Positions 1 through 7,701 are shown, counted from the first letter of the stretch. The stretch is 11,856 nt of DNA from Deltaproteobacteria bacterium (GCA_019309685.1 JAFDFT010000031.1:1-11856), one strand, 5' to 3'. Notes: a model not told the origin generated them from the sequence alone. Translations and numbers: made by a program.

Positions 1-243
<243 letters not shown>

Positions 244-330
244 ATAAAATAATCGACACAATTCTTTAGAATGTTTTTCTTATATACAAATTGTTTGAAA
301 TGTATGTTTAAATATTAAGCAATTGACTTT

Positions 331-444
<114 letters not shown>

Positions 445-454
445 ATTTTATTTT

Positions 455-494
455 AACCCGGAATCATTTAGTATGAATGGTTCCGGGTTTTTTT
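455..494 (+). terminator. Intrinsic terminator of the rRNA operon
   Basis: A 14-bp stem is formed by AACCCGGAATCATT (455-468) and AATGGTTCCGGGTT (476-489). It has one G-T wobble and a 7-nt loop, and a run of T residues to 494 follows. It sits 10 bp after the 5S gene, so it should end transcription of the rrn operon. Confidence 0.93.
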
Positions 495-507
495 ATTTGA
501 TAGGTTA

Positions 508-708
508 TTGTACGGAAAAAATAATCAAACCCGCTTCTATAATCTTCAATTTCTCAAGGATATTCGTCAAGTTTTAGGTTTTAGGTGTCGATGCTTGCAT
601 CCCTGGGAAAAATTCAGTGCGATCACGGGGCATTCGCAATACAAGAGCTTGTCTTACATGTCCTATCTGCATAGATTGAAACGGCAGCAGGAATACAATG
701 CTAATTGA
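508..708 (+). pseudogene. Decayed stretch, possible ISAs1-like transposase N-terminal remnant
   Basis: This is the only open stretch in the 494-872 gap. It reads from a TTG without a Shine-Dalgarno site and gives 66 residues. The pattern FLKDIRQ, then FRCRCLHPW, then QYKSLSYMS loosely resembles the associated N-terminal domain of ISAs1-family transposases (a DPR-x-GKRH-L block followed by G-x-x-YKAI-x-x-W). The intervening hydrophobic helix is missing and no DDE domain follows. The family likeness is from memory and weak; it may be simple non-coding DNA. No terminal inverted repeats were seen. Confidence 0.22.
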
Positions 709-834
709 GATATGGCCTTACGAAAACGGAAAATATTTCAACTTCGAAACAAATAAATTCCATCTATATCAATATGTAAAACATCGACATTTGCATTCAT
801 AATTTTTATGTGATAATTTGTAGTAAAAAAATAA

Positions 835-840
835 TATAAT
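835..840 (+). promoter_or_regulatory. Possible -10 element upstream of the sensor kinase
   Basis: A perfect TATAAT hexamer lies in an AT-rich tract 32 bp before the kinase start codon. The hexamer 17 bp upstream (GATAAT, 812-817) is a poor -35. The -10 is therefore suggestive only, because such a match arises easily in DNA this rich in A and T. Confidence 0.3.
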
Positions 841-872
841 AGTGAAATTATTTATAAAGAGAATGGCGCAAT

Positions 873-2417
873 ATGTTTTTGCATGGACTAAAAACAAACA
901 TCGCGATTAATCTGGCACTTCTTTTATTTGCGGGCATGATACTGATTGCTTTTGTCATGATGAGTACCTCTCAAAAAGAACTGATTGCCTCTGAACTTTC
1001 AAAGGCGGATGTTTTCGCCTTATCAATTGAAAACAGTTTTCAGCATTTATCAAAATCTAAAAATGCGACCATTGATTCCATCACCAAAAAGCATTTTGAA
1101 GAATTGTTACACAAGGCAAACTATTCATGCCTCTTGATTCAGGGAAAAAAAGCCAGCAATACCTATTTGACCGGTTCAAATTGCTCCCTGGATAAAGAAC
1201 TTGAAGGTCTTGCTGATAAGTCCTTAAAATCTGGTGAAAGGGAAAAGAGGATGTTGGGAACTATATGGGGTACTTTGTGGAAAGGAAGTCAAAGCATGCT
1301 CGTGGCTGTTCCAATAACCAGAGATGGAAAAATTATTGCAAGCATAGGCCTGGTTAAAGAGCTTGGAGAGATTTATAGCATTTTGAGGCGTACACAGCAC
1401 TTATTGTTAATCTACATAATCGTAAATACAATTATTTTAACCATTATAGGTCTGTATCGTCTGTCAAGGCTAACTGTCAGGCCATTGAAACGTTTGGTTG
1501 CACGAGCGGAGGATTATAGAGAAGATGATGGAATGTTTTTTCTGTATGAAAAGGGTGACAATGAATTTGCCAAACTATCAAAATCGTTAAATCGATTATT
1601 AAAGCGAATTTCAATGGATAAAGAGAAACTACAGGCAACTGTAAGGTCTCTTGAGAAAGCAAACCTTGAGTTAAAAGAGGCGCAAAAGGAGATTGTTAAA
1701 GCTGAAAAACTAGCTTCAGTGGGAAGATTGTCTTCGGGCATTGCCCATGAAATTGGCAACCCCATCGGCATTATTGTTGGTTATCTTGATTTGCTGAAGA
1801 AAAAAAATTTGAGCCCTGAAGAAAAAAATGAGTTTATTGAACGGGCAGGAAATGAGATTGAAAAAATAAATGGGATCATTCGGCAACTGCTTAGTTATGC
1901 AAAGCCCTCAGACGAAGGTTTAAAAACGGTATCTGTACATGAGATCATTAATGATATTGAAAATATTGTCAGCGTCCAGCCGATGATGTCAGACATTCAT
2001 TTAACCCTTCAATTGTCAGCAGATAGAGATATTGTTGTTGCAGATCCTGATCAGTTGAGGCAGGTTTTTTTAAATTTGATGATAAACGCCGCGGATGCTA
2101 TTCAGGCGATTAATAATAAACAAAACGGTGAAGTTATTATATCGAGTGAAGTGATGCAGGGAGGAAATAAGAACCCGCAGAATCAGCCTCCAGTGTTAAA
2201 AATAATATATAAAGATAATGGCATAGGTATCCCGGCGGAAAGCCTGAGAAATATTTTTGATCCTTTTTATACAACGAAGGAGCCTGGAAAAGGAACCGGA
2301 CTTGGCCTTTCAGTTAGTTTTATGATAATTGAAGAAATGGGTGGGAAAATTGAAGCCGCCAGTAAGGAGGGGCAGGGAACAACCATATCGATATTTTTGC
2401 CTTTATCAAATGTGTGA
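873..2417 (+). CDS. Membrane-bound sensor histidine kinase (NtrB/AtoS/ZraS-like)
   Basis: This inner-membrane sensor autophosphorylates and passes phosphate to a response regulator. Its 514 residues run as follows: first transmembrane helix at about 10-31, a periplasmic sensor region at about 32-170, second transmembrane helix at about 176-196, a HAMP-like linker to about 250, and a coiled coil at 250-280. HisKA follows with H-box SSGIAHEIGNP (phospho-acceptor His292), then HATPase with N-box NLMINAAD (401-408), G1 DNGIGIP (448-454), F-box FDPFYTT and G2 GKGTGLGLS (472-480). All catalytic boxes are intact. The sensor region has two cysteines (86 and 104) that could form a disulfide. The ligand cannot be read from the sequence. 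The ATG at 873 is preceded by a weak purine-rich site (AAAGAG). The next gene is its likely partner regulator, 183 bp downstream. Confidence 0.95.
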   Translation: MFLHGLKTNIAINLALLLFAGMILIAFVMMSTSQKELIASELSKADVFALSIENSFQHLSKSKNATIDSITKKHFEELLHKANYSCLLIQGKKASNTYLTGSNCSLDKELEGLADKSLKSGEREKRMLGTIWGTLWKGSQSMLVAVPITRDGKIIASIGLVKELGEIYSILRRTQHLLLIYIIVNTIILTIIGLYRLSRLTVRPLKRLVARAEDYREDDGMFFLYEKGDNEFAKLSKSLNRLLKRISMDKEKLQATVRSLEKANLELKEAQKEIVKAEKLASVGRLSSGIAHEIGNPIGIIVGYLDLLKKKNLSPEEKNEFIERAGNEIEKINGIIRQLLSYAKPSDEGLKTVSVHEIINDIENIVSVQPMMSDIHLTLQLSADRDIVVADPDQLRQVFLNLMINAADAIQAINNKQNGEVIISSEVMQGGNKNPQNQPPVLKIIYKDNGIGIPAESLRNIFDPFYTTKEPGKGTGLGLSVSFMIIEEMGGKIEAASKEGQGTTISIFLPLSNV

Positions 2418-2600
2418 TGGAAGAATTTGCCTATAATAAAAAGATCAAATCAAAGGGAATTGCTCGTCCTAAATGAGTTCATGGGCCAAAGATTCCAGGA
2501 TTCAAGTGAAATGGTTAATATCCTTTCTCTAAATTATTTGGTAAAGGAATGTCTAACATCATAGGTGAAACTCAATCAGCTAACATGGAGCATTTAAACG

Positions 2601-4016
2601 ATGTCGGAAACATTGGGTGAGGAAAAACAGGTTGTGACATCATCGGCTAAGCGGATGCTTATTGTGGATGATGAAAAAAATATGCGGCACATGCTGACAT
2701 CGATGTTAGGTACGCTTGGTTATGTCGTGGATACCGCGGCTGATGGCACAGATGCTCTGAAAATGGTGAATCACAGCCAATATGATTTTATTTTATGCGA
2801 TCTTAAGATGCCGAATATGGACGGCATGGCTTTTTTAGAGGCAGCACGGGAGAAACTATTGGACACAACCGTTATTATGATGTCTGCATACGGTACGATT
2901 GATACAGCAGTTGAAGCCATGAAGCGTGGGGCATATGACTATATATCCAAACCGTTTAAAACTGATGAAGTTTTTCTTACGCTAAAGAAGGCTGAAGAGA
3001 GAGAAAATCTGAAGAAAGAAAATGTTCGCTTAAAAAAACGTATACGAAAAATCGAACATGATTATAGCTTTGCAGAAATGGTGGCAACAAGCCGATCCAT
3101 GAAGGATGTGTTTGAGCTGGTAAGAAAAGTTGCAGGGCATAAAACAACGGTGCTGATTTCAGGAGAAAGCGGTACAGGGAAAGAATTGGTTGCAAGAAGT
3201 ATCCATGAAATGGGGGACCGGTCGGATAAACCCCTGGTGACTGTTAATTGTGGGGGTATTCCTGAAACTCTTCTTGAAAGTGAACTTTTTGGCTACAAAA
3301 AAGGGGCCTTTACAGGTGCAGACAGAGATAAAAAAGGCCTTTTTGAAGAAGCAGATGCAGGCACAATCTTTCTGGATGAAATCGGGGAAATGCCCCAGCC
3401 TTTACAGGTAAAGCTTTTAAGGGTGTTACAGGGAGATGAGATAAGATCTGTGGGTGATTCAAAGACACAGAAAATTGATGTGCGCGTGATCGCGGCCACT
3501 TCTAAAAATCTCAAAGAAGAAGCCGCGAAAGGTCATTTTCGTGAGGATCTATTTTACAGGTTAAATGTACTTCAAATTTCTATTCCGCCGCTCAGAGAAC
3601 GTCCTGAAGATATACCTGTATTATGCCAGCATTTTATCAATACGTTTAATTCAAGCCTTAACAAAAAGATAAAGTCAATAACACCAGCATCCATGTCCAT
3701 TATACGCAAACATCAATGGCCTGGGAACGTAAGAGAGTTGGAAAACATCATTGAACACGCGATTGTTGTTGCCGAAGGAAACCGCATACTGCCTGAAAAT
3801 TTACCTCCTGAATTTATCAGTGAGTCAGAGAAAAAGGACGATAACACGATGATTGAGGGGAACTCCTTAAAAGATGCGCAAAAGGCTCTGGAAAAAAAGC
3901 TGATTACAAAGGTACTGACTGAAACCGGCGGAAACAGGACGAGAGCAGCCAAGATACTTGAAATAAGCCATCCTTCCTTATTAAGCAAAATAAAAACATA
4001 TCGCATTCAAATCTAA
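2601..4016 (+). CDS. Sigma-54-dependent response regulator, NtrC/AtoC family
   Basis: This cytoplasmic enhancer-binding activator has 471 residues, the normal length for the family. Residues 18-130 form the receiver, with the acidic pair Asp23/Asp24, phospho-acceptor Asp67 in CDLKMP, Ser95 and Lys117 in SKPF. Residues about 155-390 form the AAA+ domain: Walker A GESGTGKE (188-195), the sigma-54 contact loop GAFTGA (235-240), Walker B with Asp259/Glu260, the FYRLNV arginine region, and WPGNVRELEN (373-382). A Fis-type helix-turn-helix lies at about 440-467 and ends in SLLSKIKTY. The GAFTGA loop is intact, so it should act on sigma-54 RNA polymerase. The ATG at 2601 has GGAG at 2587-2590. It very probably receives phosphate from the upstream kinase. 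I found no sigma-54 promoter in the window, so its targets may lie elsewhere. Confidence 0.96.
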   Translation: MSETLGEEKQVVTSSAKRMLIVDDEKNMRHMLTSMLGTLGYVVDTAADGTDALKMVNHSQYDFILCDLKMPNMDGMAFLEAAREKLLDTTVIMMSAYGTIDTAVEAMKRGAYDYISKPFKTDEVFLTLKKAEERENLKKENVRLKKRIRKIEHDYSFAEMVATSRSMKDVFELVRKVAGHKTTVLISGESGTGKELVARSIHEMGDRSDKPLVTVNCGGIPETLLESELFGYKKGAFTGADRDKKGLFEEADAGTIFLDEIGEMPQPLQVKLLRVLQGDEIRSVGDSKTQKIDVRVIAATSKNLKEEAAKGHFREDLFYRLNVLQISIPPLRERPEDIPVLCQHFINTFNSSLNKKIKSITPASMSIIRKHQWPGNVRELENIIEHAIVVAEGNRILPENLPPEFISESEKKDDNTMIEGNSLKDAQKALEKKLITKVLTETGGNRTRAAKILEISHPSLLSKIKTYRIQI

Positions 4017-4034
4017 CCTTTCATACATATATTT

Positions 4035-5726
4035 ATGCAAGGTACCCATGACATAAGATATCAACTGGAAATTATTTACGGGAAAAAAGAGGGTGAAAAA
4101 GCCTTTCAAAAGATTCTGCCACTAATCGATACACCACTGAAGAAGAGAAAAACAAAAGAATATTTTTCTCATCGAGACAGTGTTTTAATAACGTATGGCG
4201 ATTCTTTGAAGAAGGATAATGAACTTCCCCTCCAAACGCTTCATCGGTTTGCCGACAGTTATCTGAAAGACGTTTTTTCAACGATTCATATCCTGCCCTT
4301 TTACCCATATTCGTCCGATGACGGTTTTTCGGTTATGGATTTTTTATCCGTGGATCCGGCACTTGGTTCGTGGAAGGATATCAAAAGCCTTCGCGGTGAA
4401 TTTCACCTGATGTTCGATCATGTCTTAAATCATATATCTGCAAAAAGTGAATGGTTTCAAAAATATCTATCGAAGGAGAAAGGTTTCGAAAAATTAGCAA
4501 TCGAAGTGGATCCGGCAAGGGATTTATCGGCTGTTATCAGGCCCAGGGCGTTTCCGCTTTTAACAGAATTTAGAAAAAAATCCGGTGAAAGAATTCATGT
4601 GTGGACAACATTTTCAGAGGATCAAATTGATTTAAACTATGAAAGTATAGATGTGCTTGAGAAGATGGTTGAAGTTATGCTTTTTTACGTGGATCAGGGT
4701 GCAAGGATTATACGATTAGACGCAATTGCATATTTGTGGAAGGAGATCGGTACTACATGCATCCACTGTAAAAACACACATGACATGGTGAAGCTTTTTC
4801 GAAAGATCCTCAATGTTGTCGCACCTGATACTATTCTTCTGACAGAAACGAATGTGCCGCATGATGAAAATATAAGCTATTTTGGAGATGGACGGAATGA
4901 AGCTCAGATGGTTTATAACTTCACATTACCTCCTCTTCTTTTGCACGCATTTGTAAATGAGCATGCCGGTATTTTATCCCATTGGGCAAAAGGGCTACAT
5001 GTACCTTCGGATGAAAACACGTTTTATAATTTCACAGCATCACATGATGGTATTGGTGTTCGACCATTGGAAGGAATTTTAGATACGGGTGAAACAAAAT
5101 GGCTGTCTGAGTTGGTGAAAGAAAACGGTGGAGGTGTTTCATATAAAAAAAATCCGAATGGAACCCAAAGTCCTTATGAATTAAATATTACCTATGTGGA
5201 CGCGCTTTTGAAAAAAAGAGAAGATCCGTATCATGTCCAGCGTTTTTTGGCTACTCAGGCGGTTCAATATGTTCTTCCCGGAGTGCCTGCGACATATATC
5301 CACAGCCTGTTGGGCTCCAGAAACTGGCAAGAAGGGGTAAAGCATACAAAACAGTTAAGAACGATTAACAGAGAAAAGTTGTCAATTGATGATGTGAAAA
5401 AAGAACTAAACGATCCCAATTCCTTTCGGTCAAGAATTTTTTATCCTTACCTAGAGTTAATAAAGACTAGAAAAGAGCAAAATGCTTTCCATCCGAATTC
5501 AAATTTTAAAATATTAGATATTAATGAGAAGGTATTCGCGATAAAGAGGTTTTGCGATGATCAGACGATTTATGCTCTGACAAACGTTACGTCTAAATGT
5601 GTACGTGTATCATTGAAAGAAAATGTGACTGATCCTCAACTAAAGGATCTTGTTACCGGTATACAAGTTTCCACAAATGATATGGAGTTAAAGCCCTATC
5701 AGTATATGTGGCTTACCAGTGATTAA
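4035..5726 (+). CDS. GH13 subfamily 18 sugar phosphorylase (sucrose phosphorylase-like)
   Basis: Members of this family reversibly phosphorolyse an alpha-glucoside to glucose 1-phosphate, keeping the anomeric configuration. The 563-residue protein has an (alpha/beta)8 alpha-amylase fold. Visible motifs are ILPFYPYSSDDGFSV (86-100), FDHVLNH (127-133), the nucleophile Asp229 in RIIRLDAIAYLWKE, the acid/base Glu271 in LTETNVPH, and the transition-state Asp338 in TASHDGIGVRPLEG. Known activities in GH13_18 include sucrose, sucrose 6'-phosphate, glucosylglycerol and glucosylglycerate phosphorylases, and I cannot tell which applies. There is no signal peptide, so it is cytoplasmic. It begins 18 bp after the response-regulator stop, which suggests co-transcription. 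The ATG at 4035 lacks a visible Shine-Dalgarno site and no better in-frame start was found, so it may rely on translational coupling. Confidence 0.9.
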   Translation: MQGTHDIRYQLEIIYGKKEGEKAFQKILPLIDTPLKKRKTKEYFSHRDSVLITYGDSLKKDNELPLQTLHRFADSYLKDVFSTIHILPFYPYSSDDGFSVMDFLSVDPALGSWKDIKSLRGEFHLMFDHVLNHISAKSEWFQKYLSKEKGFEKLAIEVDPARDLSAVIRPRAFPLLTEFRKKSGERIHVWTTFSEDQIDLNYESIDVLEKMVEVMLFYVDQGARIIRLDAIAYLWKEIGTTCIHCKNTHDMVKLFRKILNVVAPDTILLTETNVPHDENISYFGDGRNEAQMVYNFTLPPLLLHAFVNEHAGILSHWAKGLHVPSDENTFYNFTASHDGIGVRPLEGILDTGETKWLSELVKENGGGVSYKKNPNGTQSPYELNITYVDALLKKREDPYHVQRFLATQAVQYVLPGVPATYIHSLLGSRNWQEGVKHTKQLRTINREKLSIDDVKKELNDPNSFRSRIFYPYLELIKTRKEQNAFHPNSNFKILDINEKVFAIKRFCDDQTIYALTNVTSKCVRVSLKENVTDPQLKDLVTGIQVSTNDMELKPYQYMWLTSD

Positions 5727-5792
5727 GTCCTATGTAGTTTTTTATCCAATAGATCTTTAAGTTAATCAGAAGGTTTCGCTAGAACCAGTATG

Positions 5793-6074
5793 CTACTCAG
5801 GGCTAATTTTATTTCTAAGTTTCCCGGAGCATTTAAATGTGACGACCCTTCTTTCTCTAAGCATCAGATCATCACCTGTAGCCGGGTTTCGCCCTCGGCG
5901 TTGGTTTTTCTTTTTAACGCAGAATTTACCAAAACCGGAAATCAAGACATCATCGTTATTCTCTAGGGTACCCTTGATAATTTCAAGCAGAGATTCGATG
6001 ATATCAACAGCTTTCATTTTAGTAAAACCCAGTTCATGTACGCTTTCAACAATTTCATTTTTAGTTAATGCCAT
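5793..6074 (-). CDS. ihfA: Integration host factor alpha-like DNA-bending protein (HU/IHF family)
   Basis: This small basic nucleoid protein (93 residues, typical family length) binds and bends DNA as a dimer. The start MALTKNEIVESV and the block at 44-69 (VLISGFGKF, then RRGRNPATGDD) match the IHF-alpha/HU signature. Pro64 is the residue that intercalates in the minor groove at the tip of the beta arm. The likeness is closer to IHF-alpha than to HU, but the split is hard without alignment. The ATG is preceded by a consensus AGGAGG (6079-6084, minus strand). IHF often assists sigma-54 activators by looping DNA, which would fit the NtrC-type regulator nearby, but that link is an inference. The gene converges on the phosphorylase with 66 bp between the stops. 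Confidence 0.92.
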   Translation of the reverse strand: MALTKNEIVESVHELGFTKMKAVDIIESLLEIIKGTLENNDDVLISGFGKFCVKKKNQRRGRNPATGDDLMLRERRVVTFKCSGKLRNKISPE

Positions 6075-6078
6075 TGCG

Positions 6079-6084
6079 CCTCCT
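6079..6084 (-). promoter_or_regulatory. Consensus ribosome binding site of ihfA
   Basis: AGGAGG on the minus strand, 4 nt before the ATG at 6074, fixes the ihfA start. Confidence 0.85.
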
Positions 6085-6142
6085 AAATGAGATTATCATT
6101 AGAATCACTAACACATTAAACCTGTTTTACACCATATTTAAA

Positions 6143-6160
6143 GCATTTGGCTAAAAATGC
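6143..6160 (-). terminator. Weak hairpin between the microprotein gene and ihfA
   Basis: GCATTT (6143-6148) and AAATGC (6155-6160) can pair with a 6-nt loop. On the minus strand the stem is followed by TTTAAATAT. It could reduce read-through from the microprotein gene into ihfA. The stem is short and AT-rich, so the call is tentative. Confidence 0.22.
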
Positions 6161-6181
6161 ACTAAAAAAGGTCGTTTCCTG

Positions 6182-6313
6182 CTATTCGTCACTTTCCGTT
6201 GATTCTTGCTGAGGACTGGGGATGATGTTTTTAATTTTATCCATGATGCTATCAATATTTTTGGTAATCTTCTCGATTTCATCTTTTAATTTTTCATCAT
6301 CCTTGTTTTCCAT
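6182..6313 (-). CDS. 43-residue coiled-coil microprotein, unknown function
   Basis: This short gene encodes 43 residues starting MENKDDEKLKDEIEKITK and ending in a Ser/Glu-rich acidic tail. Translation looks real: a GGAGG site (6320-6324, minus strand) sits 6 nt before the ATG. The protein has a strict heptad pattern, with Leu9, Ile13, Ile16, Ile20, Ile23, Ile27 and Ile30 spaced 4-3-4-3-4-3 and charged residues between them, so it should form a parallel coiled coil. A Pro-Ser-Pro break follows at 32-34. It has no signal peptide or transmembrane segment. It lies upstream of ihfA on the same strand with a 107-bp gap. I do not recognise the family. Confidence 0.7.
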   Translation of the reverse strand: MENKDDEKLKDEIEKITKNIDSIMDKIKNIIPSPQQESTESDE

Positions 6314-6516
6314 TCAAATCCTCCAAAAAGATTTACAAATACACTTCTTTTCACAAGTCTAGGGTCTGTTAATAGAAATACTTTTTGCAGACGGTTTTTG
6401 CTTTTTGAAATGTTTGACGCAGTATTATAAAAAAGAATATTTTTCTCTAAGGATTTATATTCATTTGTAATATAAATATATGGAAAGACAGGGAATGTCA
6501 AGATACTATTTTCGAT
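6314..6516. other. AT-rich intergenic region upstream of the microprotein
   Basis: This stretch should hold the promoter of the microprotein gene (minus strand), but I see no convincing -35/-10 pair. The 71-residue reading frame that overlaps it on the minus strand has no Shine-Dalgarno site and runs through the microprotein start in another frame, so it is not called. Confidence 0.4.
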
Positions 6517-6631
6517 GGCTTCGTAATACGCCGTCGGCGGACTGTGTTGCGTTGAATCATGAGTTTATTCGACGTACTATAATTACGCCTCATTCTACAA
6601 TATTTACAGCGCTTGTTGTGGCGAAGTGAAA
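6517..6631. repeat. Intergenic palindrome-rich element A (possible dispersed repeat)
   Basis: A GC-richer island in AT-rich surroundings. It is flanked by short inverted ends (GGCTTCG near 6518 and GGCGAAG near 6620) and contains CGTA (6573-6576) facing TACG (6584-6587) as a small hairpin. It also has related ATACGCC and TTACGCC units at 6526 and 6583. It has no open frame with a start signal. Its TGCGTT, then TACG-x-CTCA order resembles element B at 8814-8905, so both may be diverged copies of one repeat family. A genome-wide self-search would decide. Confidence 0.35.
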
Positions 6632-6632
6632 A

Positions 6633-6649
6633 TCCCGCTATAAGCGGGA
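6633..6649 (-). terminator. Hairpin terminator candidate downstream of the HisKA protein
   Basis: TCCCGCT (6633-6639) and AGCGGGA (6643-6649) form a perfect 7-bp GC-rich stem with a 3-nt loop. Read on the minus strand it is followed by TTTT. It lies 160 bp past the stop of the HisKA gene and could end its transcript. On the plus strand the T run begins only 8 nt later. Confidence 0.42.
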
Positions 6650-6732
6650 AACTTGAACTTTTTACTTTATCATCATATTTATGACTTTTTACGAGTAGGT
6701 TATTTTTAAAAGACCTGCAATTTTGCTAAAAT

Positions 6733-6749
6733 ATCGCATATATAGCGAT
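6733..6749. terminator. Short hairpin ATCGC/GCGAT after the HisKA gene
   Basis: A 5-bp stem with a 7-nt AT loop lies about 60 bp past the HisKA stop codon. It is T-flanked on both strands (TTTTT on the plus strand; ATTTT on the minus strand). It is weak, but closer to the gene than the GC-rich hairpin at 6633. Confidence 0.2.
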
Positions 6750-6810
6750 TTTTAAATGGTTAAGTATTTTTGAAGAAAAAAATAATTATGTGTGATAAAG
6801 TTTTAATCAA

Positions 6811-7650
6811 CTATGAATTTTTCTTGTCATTGGAAGCTTTATCAATATCAACAATTTTAATCCCTTGCAGGTAATTTTTAGTTTCATATTTTGTGATTCG
6901 CATCAATTTTTTGGTGATGGTTCCCATTCTGGTAATTTCTTCCATGACTTTTTCAATCCGATCATAGGATGGGTCGGTTTTAGAAAAATCTCTTAATAGC
7001 GATTCTGTATACCCGGAAATTGTTTGCATGGGTTGATTCAGTTCGTGACAAACAGCTCCCGCCATCTCCAATGTAACCTGAAGTCTTTCTCGTTTGAGCC
7101 GTTCTTCTTCTGCTTTCATTTCCTTCGTGACGATGGTTAAGCATCCAATCGAAATACAGACGTCATCTTCGTCAAATGATTGTACTGTTGCAATATCTTT
7201 TAGCCATGTGAATCCTGAGCCTTCCAGATAAATTTTATATACAGCATCGATGTTTCCCAATTTTTTGCTGTCTTCTCGAAGTTTTACCCTTGCGTAATCA
7301 AGTTCATGGTGGCTAAAAAATTCTTTTTGGATATCAGCGTCAGGTTCCATTGTTTTATAAATAATCCGATCAACGACACTGTCTCGAAACACCACAGGTG
7401 CTTGAGAAGCAGAGCATCCTAAAAGACTGAGAAAACGATTGCTGACAAATTCGTACCATATAGCATTTTCATTTTTTTCCTCCCAGGCGGATATGTAAGG
7501 AATCGCGGGGTTTCCGGTTTCTTCAAATTTGTTAAATGTTTGAATATAACCCGCTACGGTTTCTTTCAGGTTCGAACTGTAGTTACCGGAAAGAATGAGG
7601 CCACAGTAGTTCGGGTAGACAATTACATTTGAGTCTTTATGATGGGTCAT
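6811..7650 (-). CDS. PAS-like sensor protein with HisKA domain and no ATPase domain
   Basis: This soluble, signalling-type protein of 279 residues has an N-terminal sensory region including a PAS-like fold (roughly 60-175, with AIWYEFVSNRFLSLLG and GFTWLKDIATV). A short coiled linker leads to a HisKA helix with GAVCHELNQPMQTISGY, whose phospho-acceptor is about His202. The chain then stops after the second DHp helix (KKLMRITKYETK). The HATPase domain is absent: there is no N, G1 or G2 box, and none is encoded in the 160 bp downstream. It cannot autophosphorylate in cis. It may be a phosphotransfer or scaffold partner of another kinase. A TTG at 7671 would add 7 residues. I prefer the ATG at 7650 because AAGGA lies 8 nt upstream on the minus strand. 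Confidence 0.85.
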   Translation of the reverse strand: MTHHKDSNVIVYPNYCGLILSGNYSSNLKETVAGYIQTFNKFEETGNPAIPYISAWEEKNENAIWYEFVSNRFLSLLGCSASQAPVVFRDSVVDRIIYKTMEPDADIQKEFFSHHELDYARVKLREDSKKLGNIDAVYKIYLEGSGFTWLKDIATVQSFDEDDVCISIGCLTIVTKEMKAEEERLKRERLQVTLEMAGAVCHELNQPMQTISGYTESLLRDFSKTDPSYDRIEKVMEEITRMGTITKKLMRITKYETKNYLQGIKIVDIDKASNDKKNS

Positions 7651-7673
7651 ATATCCAATCCTTGATGGCAATA

Positions 7674-7701
7674 CAATTATTTTAAAGCTTTGAAATAATT
7701 G
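7674..7701. promoter_or_regulatory. 28-bp near-perfect palindrome upstream of the HisKA gene
   Basis: The left arm CAATTATTTTAAAG and right arm CTTTGAAATAATTG are complementary at 13 of 14 positions, with AAAGCTTT at the centre. It ends 24 bp before the ATG at 7650. Its place and symmetry fit an operator for a dimeric regulator, or a promoter-proximal hairpin. It could also be a bidirectional terminator for the upstream dehydrogenase, although it is AT-only outside the centre. Confidence 0.45.

Noticed and set aside
244..330. Possible tRNA in the 23S-5S spacer
   Set aside because: The spacer is about 87 bp, AT-rich, and shows no cloverleaf or T-loop motif.
5771..5785. GGTT/AACC inverted repeat between the convergent phosphorylase and ihfA genes as a terminator
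   Set aside because: The stem is only 4 bp and has no adjoining T run on either strand.
5839..6090. 83-residue plus-strand frame opposite ihfA
   Set aside because: It is fully antisense to a well-supported IHF-alpha gene and has no ribosome binding site.
6286..6501. 71-residue minus-strand frame
   Set aside because: It has no Shine-Dalgarno, overlaps the start of the better-supported microprotein in another frame, and has unlikely composition.
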